From: Thermus composti
GTDB lineage: Bacteria; Deinococcota; Deinococci; Deinococcales; Thermaceae
Direction: 5' to 3'
NCBI RefSeq assembly: GCF_014647535.1
Contig: NZ_BMPJ01000011.1
Coordinates: 1 to 64,000 of the forward strand
Length of the DNA: 64,000 nucleotides
Positions 44,226-54,311 of this stretch are shown piece after piece (the first letter of the stretch is position 1; every line of letters begins with the position of its first letter). The position numbers and the translations under genes were made by a program. The notes beneath the pieces were generated by a model. That model was given only the letters and a program-made list of their open reading frames with translations. It did no database searches and was not told the DNA's origin.

Positions 44226-45706
44226 ATGCTGGCCCAGGTGCGAAGCTACGCCCTCCTCGGCCTGGACGCCATTCCCGTCACCGTGGAGGTGGACGTTAGC
44301 CCGGGGCTTCCCACCTACGCCCTGGTGGGCCTGCCCGACAAGGCGGTGGAGGAAAGCCGCGAAAGGGTGCGGGCGGCCCTGAAAAACGCCGGCTTCCCCT
44401 ACCCCCAGGCCCGGGTGGTGGTGAACCTGGCCCCGGCGGAGCTCAGGAAGGAGGGGAGCCACTTTGACCTGCCCATCGCCTTGGGGCTCCTCGCGGCCCA
44501 AGGGGTGGTGCCCCTGGAGGCCCTTTCGCCCTTCGCCGTGGCCGGGGAGCTGGGCCTAGACGGGAGCCTAAGGCCCGTCCCGGGGGCGGTGAACCTGGCC
44601 CTGGGGGCCCTAAGGGAGGGGAAAAAGCTCCTCCTGCCCCTGGAGAGCGCCAAGGAGGCGGCCTTGGTGGAGGGGGTGGCGGCCCACGGGGCCAAGACCC
44701 TGGAGGAGGCGGTGGCCTTCCTGCGGGGGGAGAAGGACTTGGGGGAAGCGGTCCCCGAGGAGGGCCTCGAGGCTTTGGAGGTTTTGGACCTGAGGGACGT
44801 GAAGGGGCAGGCCAAGGCCAAAAGGGCCTTGGAGATCGCGGCGGCGGGCTTCCACCACCTCCTCATGGTGGGAAGCCCGGGCTCGGGGAAGACCATGCTG
44901 GCAAGGCGCCTCCCCTTCCTCCTCCCGCCCCTCTCCCGGGAGGAGGCCCTCGAGGTCACCCGCATCCACTCCGCCGCCGGCAAGCCCGTGCGGGGCCTCA
45001 TCCGCACGCCCCCCTTCCGCGCCCCCCACCACACGGTGAGCTACGCCGGCCTCATCGGGGGCGGGGCCATCCCCAAGCCCGGGGAGGTCTCCTTGGCCCA
45101 CCGGGGGGTGCTCTTTTTGGACGAGTTCCCGGAGTTTTCCCGGGAGGTCCTCGAGGCCCTGCGCCAACCCCTGGAGGACGGGGTGGTCACCGTGGCCCGG
45201 GCCCGGGCGAGCCTCACCTTCCCCGCCCGCTTCCTCCTGGTGGCGGCCATGAACCCCTGCCCCTGCGGCTGGCACGGGGACCCGGAACGCCCCTGCACCT
45301 GCACCCCCGCCGCCCAGAAGCGCTACGCTGGAAGGATCTCGGGGCCCCTCCTGGACCGCTTTGACCTGGTGGTGGAGGTGCCCCGCCTCACCCCCAAGGA
45401 GCTCGTCCACGCCCCGGAAGGAGAGCCCACGGAGGCGGTACGCACCAGGGTCCTAAGGGCCCGGGAAAGGATGCTCGCCCGCCAGGGGAAGCCCAACGGG
45501 GAGCTTGCGGGAAGGGCCCTAAGGGAGCACGCCCGCCCCACCCCACCGGCCGAGGCCCTCCTCCAGGAGGCGGCCAAGCGGATGCTCCTTTCCGCCCGGA
45601 GCTACGACCGGATCCTCCGGGTGGCCCGCACCGTGGCCGACCTCATGGGGGCGGAGCGGGTGGAGGAGGCCCACGTGGCCGAGGCCTTGGCCTACCGCCG
45701 AAGCCT

Positions 45707-45710
<4 letters not shown>
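44226..45710 (+). CDS. comM: ComM/YifB-family AAA ATPase
   Basis: The 494-residue protein shows the ComM layout: an N-terminal Lon-protease-like domain ([33 protein letters not shown]), a central Mg-chelatase-type AAA+ domain with Walker [11 protein letters not shown], Walker B FLDEFPEF and the family-specific APHHTVS and C-terminal [14 protein letters not shown] zinc-binding segment. ComM is a hexameric branch-migration motor that promotes integration of DNA during natural transformation, a well-developed trait in Thermus. Its stop overlaps that of convergent mgsA (TTAG). Confidence 0.93.
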
Positions 45711-46084
<374 letters not shown>

Positions 46085-46090
46085 GGGGGC

Positions 46091-46100
46091 ATTGTACGCT
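46091..46100. promoter_or_regulatory. Overlapping -10 elements of mgsA and mazG
   Basis: TACAAT (minus, 46091-46096) and TACGCT (plus, 46095-46100) share the central GTAC. They are 6 nt from the mgsA and mazG start codons respectively. Confidence 0.45.
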
Positions 46101-46106
46101 TGGGGC

Positions 46107-46442
46107 ATGGAGCCCCTCACCTTCAAGGAGGCGCAACGGCAGGTGGACGCCTGGATCTCCCGGTTCCAGGAAGGCTACTTCCCTCCCCTTCTGATGCTGG
46201 CCCGCCTGGCGGAGGAGCTCGGGGAGGTGGCCCGGGTCCTGGCCCACCGCCACGGCAAGAAGCCCAAGCCGGGGGAGGTGGAAGGGGACCTGGCGGAGGA
46301 ACTCGCCGACCTCCTCTTCGTCCTCATCTCCCTGGCCAACCGGGAGGGCATTGACCTGGAGGAGGCCTTCCGCAAGGTCATGGCCAAGTACGAGGCCCGG
46401 GACCGGGACCGCTGGAGCCCCAAGCACCCCCCGGGCCCTTAG
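46107..46442 (+). CDS. MazG-like nucleotide pyrophosphohydrolase
   Basis: The 111-residue protein starts at the ATG following GGGGC; the longer open frame upstream runs across mgsA antisense. The all-alpha NTP pyrophosphatase signature is split as usual: [17 protein letters not shown] (EExxE helix) and [18 protein letters not shown] (ExxD helix), which bind magnesium. It hydrolyses NTPs or dNTPs to monophosphate and pyrophosphate, probably as house-cleaning. The -10 of the ABC gene overlaps its stop codon. Confidence 0.85.
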   Translation: MEPLTFKEAQRQVDAWISRFQEGYFPPLLMLARLAEELGEVARVLAHRHGKKPKPGEVEGDLAEELADLLFVLISLANREGIDLEEAFRKVMAKYEARDRDRWSPKHPPGP

Positions 46443-46445
46443 AAT
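46440..46445 (+). promoter_or_regulatory. -10 element of the ABC exporter operon
   Basis: TAGAAT begins with the mazG stop codon TAG and ends 6 nt before the ABC ATPase ATG, giving a probable leaderless transcript. Confidence 0.4.
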
Positions 46446-46451
46446 GACGCC

Positions 46452-47354
46452 ATGGAACCCCTCCTGGTGGCCCAGGGCCTGGCCAAGCGCTTCGGGACCC
46501 TCGAGGCGGTGCGGGGAGTGAGCCTTGCCCTCTGCCCCGGGGAGATCCTGGCCTTTTTGGGCAAAAACGGCGCCGGCAAGACCACCACGGTGAAGATGCT
46601 TTCGGGCCTCCTCCTGCCCGATGGGGGAAGCGTGCGCCTTTTGGGCCAAGACCCCTTCCGAAACCCAGGGGCCCTCCGCCACCTGGGGGCGGTCCTGGAG
46701 GGGAACCGCAACACCTACTGGCGCCTCACCCCCCTGGAGAACCTGGTCTACTTCGGCGTGGCCCGGGGGCTAAGGCTTTTCCAGGCCCGAAGGCGGGCCA
46801 TGGTCCTCCTGGAGGAGTACGGCCTTCTGGAGAAGGCCCACACCGAGGTGCGCCACCTCTCCCGGGGCATGCAACAGAAGCTGGCCCTCCTCCAGGCCCT
46901 CGTCCACGACCCCGAGGTCCTCCTCTTGGACGAGCCCACCCTAGGCCTGGACGTGGAGACCGCCTTGCGGGTCCAGGAGAAGGTGCGGGCCCTGGCCCAA
47001 GGGGGCAAGGCCATCCTCCTCACCACCCACCAGATGGAGGTAGCCGAGGCCCTGGCCCACCGCATCGCCATCATCCACCGGGGGAGGATCGTCCTCGAGG
47101 GGACCAAAGGGGAGATCCTCGCCCGCTTCGCCGGAAACCACTACGTGTTGGAGCTGGAAACCCCCCCACCCCAAGAGGTCCTAAGCCGCCTCCGGGCCTT
47201 GGGGGTGGAAGGGGAGGGCCCTTTCCTTTACAGGGGGGACGGGGAGGGGCTTTGGCGGGTTCTGGAGGCCCTAAAGCCCCTGCCCCTCAAGCGGGTGGCC
47301 CGGGCGGAGGCGGACCTATTGGAGGTATTCCTCAAGGTGGTGGAGCATGCTTGA
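46452..47354 (+). CDS. ABC transporter ATP-binding protein (ABC-2 type)
   Basis: The 300-residue nucleotide-binding subunit has Walker A GKNGAGKTT, signature LSRGMQQK, Walker B VLLLDEPTLGLD and the H-loop TTHQ. A C-terminal extension of about 80 residues follows, as in DrrA/NatA-type exporters of drugs, lipids or sodium. It overlaps the permease gene by 8 nt. The substrate is unknown. Confidence 0.9.
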   Translation: MEPLLVAQGLAKRFGTLEAVRGVSLALCPGEILAFLGKNGAGKTTTVKMLSGLLLPDGGSVRLLGQDPFRNPGALRHLGAVLEGNRNTYWRLTPLENLVYFGVARGLRLFQARRRAMVLLEEYGLLEKAHTEVRHLSRGMQQKLALLQALVHDPEVLLLDEPTLGLDVETALRVQEKVRALAQGGKAILLTTHQMEVAEALAHRIAIIHRGRIVLEGTKGEILARFAGNHYVLELETPPPQEVLSRLRALGVEGEGPFLYRGDGEGLWRVLEALKPLPLKRVARAEADLLEVFLKVVEHA

Positions 47355-48099
47355 CCTCTTCCTGGTGGAGCTTTGGCGGAGCCTCCTCATGCTCCGACGC
47401 TACCCCTTAGAGCTCCTGGGGGCCGTGGTCACCTTGAGCCTCATCTTCTACCTGCTCTTCCTGGGAGCGCGGTTTTTGGCGGGGCCAGGGGCCGAGTTTG
47501 GAGGGAAGCTCGAGGCGGTCTTGGTGGGCTACCTTCTTTGGACCTTCACCCTGGGCGCCTACAACGGCCTCGCCTTCGGCCTCACGGAGGAGGCCCAGAC
47601 GGGCACCTTAGAGCAGGTCTTCCTCACCCCCTATGGCCCCATACCCCTTTTCCTGGTGCGCAACCTAGCGGAGCTTTTGGGCCACGCCCTTTTGGTCCTC
47701 CTGGTGGCCCTTTGCCTCATGCCCCTCACCGGGGCTAAGCTCGCCTTTCCCCCCCTCGTGATCCTTCCCTTCCTGGCGGTGCTCCTGGGAGGCTACGGCC
47801 TGGGCTTCGCCGTGGGAAGCCTCGCCCTTCTCTACAAACGGGTGGGGCAGCTTCTGGGGCTTTCCCAGTTCCTCCTCCTCTTCCTCCTTCAGGCCCCCGG
47901 AGAAGGCCTCTTCGCCCTCTTGCCCCTAACCCCCGGGGCCGCTTTGGCCCGGGAGATGATGGCGGAAGGGGCCCCCCTTAGGCCCTGGGCCCTCCTCCTC
48001 GCCTGCCTCAACGGCGGGGCCTACCTGGGGCTAGGCCTTATCCTCTTCGCCCAGGCGGTGCGCCGGGCCAAGGCCACGGGGCTCCTCCATGGGTACTAG
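47347..48099 (+). CDS. ABC-2 type transporter permease
   Basis: The 250-residue protein has six predicted membrane helices with the ABC-2 membrane pattern: N-terminal amphipathic LFLVELWRSLLMLRRYP, then a helix LLGAVVTLSLIFYLLFLGARF, the conserved TEEAQTGTLEQVFLTP loop and C-terminal LGLILFAQAVRRAK. It works with the ATPase encoded upstream. Its end overlaps the next gene by 11 nt. Confidence 0.85.
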   Translation: MLDLFLVELWRSLLMLRRYPLELLGAVVTLSLIFYLLFLGARFLAGPGAEFGGKLEAVLVGYLLWTFTLGAYNGLAFGLTEEAQTGTLEQVFLTPYGPIPLFLVRNLAELLGHALLVLLVALCLMPLTGAKLAFPPLVILPFLAVLLGGYGLGFAVGSLALLYKRVGQLLGLSQFLLLFLLQAPGEGLFALLPLTPGAALAREMMAEGAPLRPWALLLACLNGGAYLGLGLILFAQAVRRAKATGLLHGY

Positions 48100-49156
48100 G
48101 GCCCTCCTCCTGGCCTTGGGGCCGGCGGCGGCCCTAGGGCTTGGGCGGTTCGCCTACGCCCTGGCCCTCCCCTTGATGCTCCAAGCCTGGGGGCTTTCCT
48201 ACGCCCAAGGGGGGCTTTTGGGAAGCGCCAACACCTTGGGCTACCTCCTGGGGGCGCTTGTAAGCCACCGCCTCCTGGGGCGGGTGGGCTACCGGAAGGG
48301 GTTCTTCCTGGCCCTCTTCCTCCAGGTCCCCCTCCTCGGCCTCACCGGGGCCTTCGGCTACGCCCCCGCCCTGGCCTTAAGGCTTCTGCAAGGGGTCCTC
48401 GGGGCCTGGGTCTTCGTGGGCGGGGCCGCCCTCCTCATGGCCCTGGGGGGCTCGGGGAGGGCCCTTGGGGCCTACTACGGCGGCGTGGGGCTTGGGCTTC
48501 TCCTAAGCCCCTGGCTTTTCCTTGGGGTCCGGGACCCCCTCGAGGCCTGGGTCCGGCTGGGCCTGGGGGCGGGGGTTCTAGGGCTTCTCGCCCTCCCCGC
48601 CCTCCCCCTCCTCCAAGAGCCCCCGCCCCCGGCCCGGGGGGAAGGGAACCTAAGGCCCATCGGCCGCCTCCTCCTGGCCTACGGCCTCTACGGGGCCGGG
48701 TACATCGGCTACATGACCTTCGTCACCACGGCGGTGGAAAGCTGGACCCTCCTTTTCACCCTTCTCGGGGCCTCCGCCCTCCTCACAGGGGTGGTCTGGG
48801 GACCCTGGGTGGAGCGGGTGGGGGGAAGGCGGGGGCTTTTCCACGTCCTCCTGGTGCTCTTCTTGGGAAGCCTCCCCCCCTTGGCCCAGAAGCTTCCCGC
48901 CCTAAGCGCCCTCCTCTTCGGCCTCTCCTTTTTAGGGGTGATCACCGCCCTCACCCAGGCCTTCCGGGCCCTCCTTCCCCCCTCCGCCTGGCCCGGGGCC
49001 ATGGGGCTTTCCACGGCGGCCTTCGCCCTGGGGCAGGCTTTGGGGCCGGCGGTGGCTGGGTTCTTCGCCGAGATGGCGGGCCAAGGGGAGGGGGCGCTTT
49101 GGGCGGCCAGCGCCCTTCTCCTCTTGGCCCTCCTTTCCCTTTGGCCCAGGGGCTAG
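48089..49156 (+). CDS. MFS transporter (YbfB-like)
   Basis: The 355-residue protein has about 11 hydrophobic segments. The start [50 protein letters not shown] is typical of the YbfB/YjiJ branch of the major facilitator superfamily, including the conserved GRFAY. It overlaps the ABC permease gene by 11 nt, so ATPase, permease and MFS carrier are cotranslated. Its stop shares CTAG with the convergent M32 peptidase. Confidence 0.8.
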   Translation: MGTRALLLALGPAAALGLGRFAYALALPLMLQAWGLSYAQGGLLGSANTLGYLLGALVSHRLLGRVGYRKGFFLALFLQVPLLGLTGAFGYAPALALRLLQGVLGAWVFVGGAALLMALGGSGRALGAYYGGVGLGLLLSPWLFLGVRDPLEAWVRLGLGAGVLGLLALPALPLLQEPPPPARGEGNLRPIGRLLLAYGLYGAGYIGYMTFVTTAVESWTLLFTLLGASALLTGVVWGPWVERVGGRRGLFHVLLVLFLGSLPPLAQKLPALSALLFGLSFLGVITALTQAFRALLPPSAWPGAMGLSTAAFALGQALGPAVAGFFAEMAGQGEGALWAASALLLLALLSLWPRG

Positions 49157-50688
49157 AGGCCGTAAAGCCGGGCGAACTTCCTCTCCAGGTAGTCCAGGAA
49201 GGCCCGGGCGCTTGGAGGCTCCCCGGTCACCCGCTCCACCAGGGCCTTGGGGCGGAAGCGGCTCCCCTCGGCGTGGATCCTCTTCCGGCTCCAGTCCAGG
49301 AAGGGGCGGAACTCCCCTTGGGCGAAGAGGGGCTCCAGGGGGCCAAGCTCCGCCTCCGCCTTCTGGAAGAACTGGGCGGCGTAGAGGTTGCCCAGGGTGT
49401 AGGTGGGGAAGTAGCCGAAAAGCCCCCCCGCCCAGTGCACGTCCTGCATGACCCCGTCCTTGTAGTCCTTGGGGGCCACCCCCAGGTAGGCCCAGTACTT
49501 CTCCGCCCAGGCCCCGGGGAGGTCCTCGAGGCCAAGCTCCCCCCGGAAAAGGGCGAGCTCCAGCTCCAGGCGCACCAGGATGTGGAGGTTGTAGGTGACC
49601 TCGTCCGCTTCCACCCGGATAAGAGAGGGCTCCACGGCGTTGATGGCGAAGTGGAAATCCTGGAGGCGCACGTCCCTTAGGCTGGCGAAGACCTCCTTGG
49701 CCCGGGGGAAGAAGCGCTCCCAGAAGCCCAGGGAGCGGCCCACCAGGTTCTCCCAGGTGCGGCTTTGCGACTCATGGACCCCCAAGGAGACCGCCTCGCC
49801 CCTCGGGGTGCCCCAGTGCTCCTTGGGCAGGCCCTGCTCGTAGAGGGCGTGGCCCATCTCGTGGAGGGTGCCGAAGATCCCGGCGTTGAAGAAGTCCTCG
49901 TAGTAGCGGGTGGTGATGCGCACGTCCCCGGGGCCGATGGCGATCTCAAAGGGGTGGGCGGTGGGGTCTAAGCGGCCGGCCTCGAGGTCGTACCCGCAGG
50001 CCGCAAGGAGTTCCAGGGCGAAGGCCCTCTGCGCCTCCTGGGGGTAGGGGCGGTGGAGGATGCCCGTGTCCGGGCGCTTTGGGCTTCCCAGGATGCGGTC
50101 AAGAAGCCCCTTGAGGCCCTCCTTGAGCTCCTGGAAAAGGGGAAGAAGCTCCTTCGCCCGCATCCCGGGCTCGTACCCGTCCAGGAGGGCGTCATAGGGC
50201 TCCCCGTAGGGCGGGTCCCCCGGGGCCGGGGGGAGGCCGGAAAGGATCTCCGCCTTCTCCTTGGTGAGGGCGAAGACCCGCCTGAGGTAGGGCAGGAAGC
50301 CCCGCCAGTCGTCCTTGGGCCTCGCCTCCTCCCAGAAGCTTTCGCTCTCGCTTTCCGCCTGGGCCAGTTCCACGGCGAGCCTTTCGGGGATGGCCCGGGC
50401 GCGCTCGTAGGCCTGGCGCCACTCCCGCACGTTCACGGCGGCGTCGGAAAGGGGGTCTTGCACCAGGCTAGACCCCTCCACTTTCTCCAGCCACTCCCCG
50501 ATCCTGGGATCGGTGGTGCGCTGGTGGAGGAGCCGGGCCAGGGCGGCCATCTGCCGGGCCCGGTGCTCGTGCCCTTTGCGGGGAATCATGGTGCGCTGGT
50601 CCCAGGCGGCCAAGGCCCCCAAGGAAGCGAGATAGGCGGTCTCCCTCTGGAACTCCAAAAGGTTTTGGTAAGCGGTCTCCGGCGTCAC
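49153..50688 (-). CDS. Thermostable carboxypeptidase, family M32 (Taq type)
   Basis: The 511-residue zinc carboxypeptidase has the HExxH motif at His276-Glu277-His280 ([12 protein letters not shown]), the family [22 protein letters not shown] and the downstream [14 protein letters not shown] glutamate ligand. The length and motif position match carboxypeptidase Taq of Thermus aquaticus, which removes C-terminal residues except proline. It is cytoplasmic with no signal. The GTG start follows TAAGAT (50695-50700) by 6 nt. Confidence 0.95.
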   Translation of the reverse strand: MTPETAYQNLLEFQRETAYLASLGALAAWDQRTMIPRKGHEHRARQMAALARLLHQRTTDPRIGEWLEKVEGSSLVQDPLSDAAVNVREWRQAYERARAIPERLAVELAQAESESESFWEEARPKDDWRGFLPYLRRVFALTKEKAEILSGLPPAPGDPPYGEPYDALLDGYEPGMRAKELLPLFQELKEGLKGLLDRILGSPKRPDTGILHRPYPQEAQRAFALELLAACGYDLEAGRLDPTAHPFEIAIGPGDVRITTRYYEDFFNAGIFGTLHEMGHALYEQGLPKEHWGTPRGEAVSLGVHESQSRTWENLVGRSLGFWERFFPRAKEVFASLRDVRLQDFHFAINAVEPSLIRVEADEVTYNLHILVRLELELALFRGELGLEDLPGAWAEKYWAYLGVAPKDYKDGVMQDVHWAGGLFGYFPTYTLGNLYAAQFFQKAEAELGPLEPLFAQGEFRPFLDWSRKRIHAEGSRFRPKALVERVTGEPPSARAFLDYLERKFARLYGL

Positions 50689-50694
50689 GGGGCT

Positions 50695-50750
50695 ATCTTA
50701 CTCCAGCCCCGTGAAAACCTGGTGGAAGAAGCCCTCCTTCCCCGTAAAAT
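50695..50750. promoter_or_regulatory. Divergent promoters of the M32 peptidase and pilD
   Basis: TAAGAT on the minus strand (50695-50700) and TAAAAT on the plus strand (50745-50750) each end 6 nt from a start codon, indicating leaderless transcripts both ways from a 68-bp intergenic region. No strong -35 elements are seen. Confidence 0.5.
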
Positions 50751-50756
50751 GCCCCC

Positions 50757-51821
50757 ATGTGGCCCCTCTTCGCCCTGGTCTTGGGCCTCGTGGTGGGCTC
50801 TTTTCTCAACGTGGTGATCCATAGGCTTCCCAAGGGGGAGTCCATCGCCTACCCCCCTTCCCGGTGCCCCGCCTGCGGGCATAGGCTTGGGGCCCTTGAC
50901 CTGGTCCCCGTCCTCTCCTACCTCCTCCTAAGGGGGCGGTGCCGCTACTGCGGTGGCCCCATCTCCCCCCGCTACCCCCTGGTGGAGGCCCTTACCGGAG
51001 GGCTCTTCCTCCTCGCCGCCCTCTTCTTTCCCCCTGGAGTGGAGGCTTTCCTCGTCTTCCTCTTCCTCGCCTTTCTCGTGGCTCTCGCCTTCGTTGACCT
51101 GGACACCTTTGAGCTTCCCGATCCCCTCACCTACGGGCTTCTCTTCCTGGGGCTTCTTGCCTCCTGGGCCCTGGCCTTTCCCCTTCCCTTTAGGGAAAGC
51201 CTGGACGGGGCCCTCCTTGCTGCCGGGGGGCTTGGCCTCGTGGCGGGGTACGGGAACCTTTTCCTGAGGCGCTTCAGGGAGCCTAAGCCCGAGGTCCCCG
51301 TGGGCCCCCACCAGGTCCACATGGCGGCCCTCTTCGGAGCCCTTTTGGGCCCGGGGGTGGGGATGGCTCTGGCCTTCCTCTCCTGGGCCCTCTCGGGACG
51401 CACGGGCCGCCCCGTGGTCCTCCCCGACCGGCTCACCCTCCCCCTTTGGCCTTTCGCCCTCCTCCTCGCCCCCACCCTAGGCCTAGACCTCCTGGAAAAC
51501 CTTAAGGGAAGCCTCCTCGCCGCCGGGGGGCTTGCCCTTGCCGGGGGGCTTTACTGGGCCTTCCGGCCCCTTCCCGAGGAAGAAGAGGAGCCCGTGGCCA
51601 TGGGCTACGGGGACGTGAAGCTTTTGGGGGCCTTAGGGGCTTGGCTTGGGCCTTACGCTTTCCTGGCCCTATTCCTTGGGGTCTTCGCCGGAGCCCTGGT
51701 GGGCCTTCTCCTCAGGCAAAGGAAGCTTCCCTTCGGCCCCTACCTCGCCCTTGGGGGGGTGGTGGCCTTCTTCTTCGGGGAGGCCATTTTTGGGGCTTAC
51801 CTCCGGCTTTTGGGCTTTTGA
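50757..51821 (+). CDS. pilD: Type IV prepilin peptidase/N-methyltransferase
   Basis: The 354-residue membrane aspartic protease cleaves and methylates prepilins. The N-terminal methylase part has GSFLNVVIHRLPKGESIAYPPSRCPACG and a second CRYCG, giving the CxxC...CxxC zinc site. The protease aspartates are in FVDLDTFELPD and GYGDVKLLGALG. Some members end after 250 residues; this one has additional helices between the two aspartates (about 165-270), as in Thermus. It processes pilins and pseudopilins used for natural transformation and twitching; no pil genes are adjacent. Confidence 0.93.
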   Translation: MWPLFALVLGLVVGSFLNVVIHRLPKGESIAYPPSRCPACGHRLGALDLVPVLSYLLLRGRCRYCGGPISPRYPLVEALTGGLFLLAALFFPPGVEAFLVFLFLAFLVALAFVDLDTFELPDPLTYGLLFLGLLASWALAFPLPFRESLDGALLAAGGLGLVAGYGNLFLRRFREPKPEVPVGPHQVHMAALFGALLGPGVGMALAFLSWALSGRTGRPVVLPDRLTLPLWPFALLLAPTLGLDLLENLKGSLLAAGGLALAGGLYWAFRPLPEEEEEPVAMGYGDVKLLGALGAWLGPYAFLALFLGVFAGALVGLLLRQRKLPFGPYLALGGVVAFFFGEAIFGAYLRLLGF

Positions 51822-51857
51822 ACGGGGGGTGGGCTTGCCCTCTCCTATCCTGAAACC

Positions 51858-52358
51858 ATGAGGGACATAAGGGCATTCCTGGCGGCGCTTGGGCTTTTGG
51901 CCTTGGGCCTTGTCCTTTACACCTGGGCCTCCCCCTACCTCTTCCTCCGCAACCTCCAGGGGGCCATCCTCGAGGGGGACCGGGCCCGTCTGGAAAGGAT
52001 GGTGGACTTCCCTCAGGTGCGGGAGGGCCTCAAGGCCCAGATCCACGCCCAGCTCCTCAAGGAGGTGGGGAAGGAAGTCCAGGCCAACCCCTTCGCTGGC
52101 CTCGCCTACCTTTTCGCCGCCGGGCTTGTGGACCCCTTGGTGGAGGCCCTCGTCTCCCCGGAGGGCCTCGCCGCCTTGGGCACCGGGGCCGAGCCCGGGG
52201 AGGCCCCCAAGGAGGAGGTGCGGAACTGGCGGCTCCGGTACCAGGGCTTCCGCACCGCCTACATCCACCACAAGGACGACCCCCAAAGCCGCCTCTACCT
52301 GGAACGCCAGGGGCTTTGGGGCTGGAAGGTGGTGCGGCTGGAGTTCCCCCTGGAGTAG
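51858..52358 (+). CDS. DUF2939-like protein with a membrane anchor
   Basis: The 166-residue protein has one N-terminal membrane helix (FLAALGLLALGLVLYTW) followed by ASPYLFLRNLQGAILEGDRARLERMVDFPQVREGLKAQI, the pattern of DUF2939. The remainder is soluble and likely outside the membrane. The function is unknown. TATCCT at 51846-51851 lies 6 nt before the ATG. A nitroreductase gene starts 10 nt after its stop. Confidence 0.7.
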   Translation: MRDIRAFLAALGLLALGLVLYTWASPYLFLRNLQGAILEGDRARLERMVDFPQVREGLKAQIHAQLLKEVGKEVQANPFAGLAYLFAAGLVDPLVEALVSPEGLAALGTGAEPGEAPKEEVRNWRLRYQGFRTAYIHHKDDPQSRLYLERQGLWGWKVVRLEFPLE

Positions 52359-52368
52359 CATGGCCCCC

Positions 52369-53289
52369 ATGGAGCTTCTGGAGGTCCTGGCCAGAAGGCG
52401 GAGCGTCCGGCGCTTCAAACCCCTTCCCATCCCCGAGGAGGACCTGGAAAAACTCCTCTTCGCCCTGCAGCGGGCCCCCACCGACGCCAGCGCCCAGCTC
52501 TATTCCGTGGTGCGGGTGAAGGACCAAGCCCTCCGGGACGAGATCGCAAGGCTTTCCGGGGACCAGGAGCACATCAGGCAAGCGGCGGAGTTCTTCGTCC
52601 TTTTGGCCGACATCCACCGCCTGGAAAGGCTTCTCGCCCACCGGGGGCAGAGGATGGCCCCTTGGCCCAGGACCGCCCTCCACTTCGCCATCCTGGACGC
52701 GGGGCTTGCCGGGGCCTATTTGGCCCTCACCGCCGAGGCCCTGGGCTACGGGGTCTGCTTCATCGGAGGGGTCTTGAACGGGGTGGAGGCCCTCGTAGAC
52801 CTCCTTGGGCTTCCCCCCGGGGTTCTCCCCGTGGCGGGGCTTGCCGTGGGCGTCCCCGACGAGGAGGGCCCCCCGAGGCCCAGGCTTCCCCGGAGGCTTG
52901 TGGTCCACGAGGACCGCTACCGCCCCTACACGGAAGCGGACCTGGAAGAGGCCTACCAGGCCATGGCCCCCTACAGCCGGGTGGGGGACTGGAACCGGGT
53001 CCTGAGGCGCTACTTCGCCGAAGGCGGCACCATGGAAGAGCGGGAAAGGCCCTACGGGCGGGCCCTCGCCCGGCAGGGTTTTGACCCCGACCTGCCCCAA
53101 GGGGCCCCCTTCTACTCCCTGGGGGCCTTGGTGGAAGAGGCCCTGGAGGAAGGAAGAGGGGTGCTCTTCCGCCGGGGCGAGGCCTGGCTGGAGCGGGAGA
53201 CCGAGGCCTTCCGGGGGGAAGGAAGGCCGGGCGAGGCCCTCTACACCGCCCTAAGGAAGGCCCGGGGGGAGATCCCCGGCTGGCCCTAA
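52369..53289 (+). CDS. Nitroreductase-family FMN oxidoreductase with C-terminal extension
   Basis: The 306-residue protein starts at [30 protein letters not shown]; another ATG three codons earlier lies too close to the upstream SD GGAG. The FMN-binding Arg-rich start, the [11 protein letters not shown] strand, the helix [25 protein letters not shown] and the [17 protein letters not shown] strand are those of the NfsA/NfrA-type nitroreductase fold (residues about 1-185). The remaining about 120 residues ([31 protein letters not shown] and beyond) are unusually long; NfrA-type enzymes have a shorter extension. Substrate unknown; quinone or nitro-compound reduction with NAD(P)H is likely. Confidence 0.8.
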   Translation: MELLEVLARRRSVRRFKPLPIPEEDLEKLLFALQRAPTDASAQLYSVVRVKDQALRDEIARLSGDQEHIRQAAEFFVLLADIHRLERLLAHRGQRMAPWPRTALHFAILDAGLAGAYLALTAEALGYGVCFIGGVLNGVEALVDLLGLPPGVLPVAGLAVGVPDEEGPPRPRLPRRLVVHEDRYRPYTEADLEEAYQAMAPYSRVGDWNRVLRRYFAEGGTMEERERPYGRALARQGFDPDLPQGAPFYSLGALVEEALEEGRGVLFRRGEAWLERETEAFRGEGRPGEALYTALRKARGEIPGWP

Positions 53290-53921
53290 GGCCCCCTAGC
53301 CTCCTGGACCACCCGCCTGGCCCCCCGGTAGACCTTTTGGTAGAAGGGGGCCTCGAGGCTCTCTATCACCACCCGGCTCCCGTAGCTGGAGGCGTGGGCG
53401 AAGACCCCCCGGCCCAGGTAGATCCCCACGTGGTCCACCTCCTTTCCCCCAAAGCTGAAGAAGACCAAATCCCCCGGGCGCAGGGCCTCCGCAGGGGGAA
53501 AGGCCTGGTACTGCTCCCTGGTGGTCCGGGGAAGGGCCACGCCCAGCTCGGCATAGACCTGGGCCACGAAGGCGGAGCAATCCAGGGCCAAAGGGGAGTT
53601 CGCCCCGTACTTGTAGGGCACGCCCAGATAGCGGAGGACGGCCCGGAGGAGGGGGCTTTCGGGGGAAAAGGCCTCCTCTTCCTGCAAACCCGCCGGAGAG
53701 GGCGGCTTTTCCCCTTCCGAAGGGGCTTCCTTTGGGGGAAGCCTCAGGACCTGCCCCACCTTGAGTTCAGGGGAGGTGAGCCCGTTTAGGCGCATGAGGG
53801 CCTCCACCGTGGTCCCATAGCGCCGGGCCAGGGAGAAGAGGGTGTCCCCGGGGGCCACGGTGTGGGTGGGCTGGGCCAGGGCCAGGCCCAGGGCTAAAAG
53901 CCAGGGGATTTGGCGCCGCAC
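53286..53921 (-). CDS. Secreted LysM-NlpC/P60 peptidoglycan endopeptidase
   Basis: The 211-residue protein has a signal peptide ([16 protein letters not shown]), one LysM domain at about 19-62 ([28 protein letters not shown]), a Pro/Glu-rich linker and an NlpC/P60 domain with catalytic Cys115 (LDCSAF), His164 (VDHVGIY) and His176. It cleaves peptide cross-bridges of the cell wall, binding glycan by LysM. The start is a GTG with TAGAAT 6 nt upstream. Its stop overlaps that of the convergent nitroreductase (CTAA). Confidence 0.92.
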   Translation of the reverse strand: MRRQIPWLLALGLALAQPTHTVAPGDTLFSLARRYGTTVEALMRLNGLTSPELKVGQVLRLPPKEAPSEGEKPPSPAGLQEEEAFSPESPLLRAVLRYLGVPYKYGANSPLALDCSAFVAQVYAELGVALPRTTREQYQAFPPAEALRPGDLVFFSFGGKEVDHVGIYLGRGVFAHASSYGSRVVIESLEAPFYQKVYRGARRVVQEARGP

Positions 53922-53927
53922 GGCCCC

Positions 53928-53933
53928 ATTCTA
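53928..53933 (-). promoter_or_regulatory. -10 element of the LysM-NlpC gene
   Basis: TAGAAT on the minus strand ends 6 nt before the GTG start, consistent with a leaderless transcript. Confidence 0.45.
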
Positions 53934-53939
53934 CCCCGG

Positions 53940-54311
53940 CCAAGCCCCCATCCCGGCGGCCAAAGGGCAAGGCTCTTGACGCGACGGATAAGGCAAATCT
54001 TGGACTTTAGAAGGTAAAGTGCAGTCCTGAAAGTGGATTGCGTGATAAGTATAGACCGGGTTCATCATCGCAGTAAGGTGCTATAATGGCCTTGTCCGGG
54101 AAGCCGAACGGGAATCTTGAAAGCCTATTTTCCCTTGGGGAAGGGCAATATGCGCTTTTGCCTTCTCATCGCTCCTTCTTCCTGTGGCTTCGCGACGAGC
54201 TAAACCCCCAAAAAGGGCCGTTATACGGCCTATGCATATTCCAAGTTTCATCTTTCTCACAAACCCCCCCTCCAGGAGCCCTCTCCAAGACGAGGTTCTT
54301 GAGGGGGTACC
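53940..54311 (+). other. CRISPR leader region, no protein gene seen
   Basis: This 370-bp stretch is AT-richer than its surroundings and has no credible reading frame. It contains a perfect TATAAT at 54082-54087, a possible weak -35 (GTTCAT, 16 bp upstream) and an inverted repeat GGCCGT-TAT-ACGGCC at 54216-54230. Its position next to the intact repeats makes it the probable leader of the array at 54312. Confidence 0.5.

Noticed and set aside
51889-53289. A 466-codon frame suggesting a fusion of DUF2939 and nitroreductase
   Set aside because: The first part is a low-complexity reading of the DUF2939 gene in the wrong frame; nitroreductase motifs start only at the ATG at 52369.
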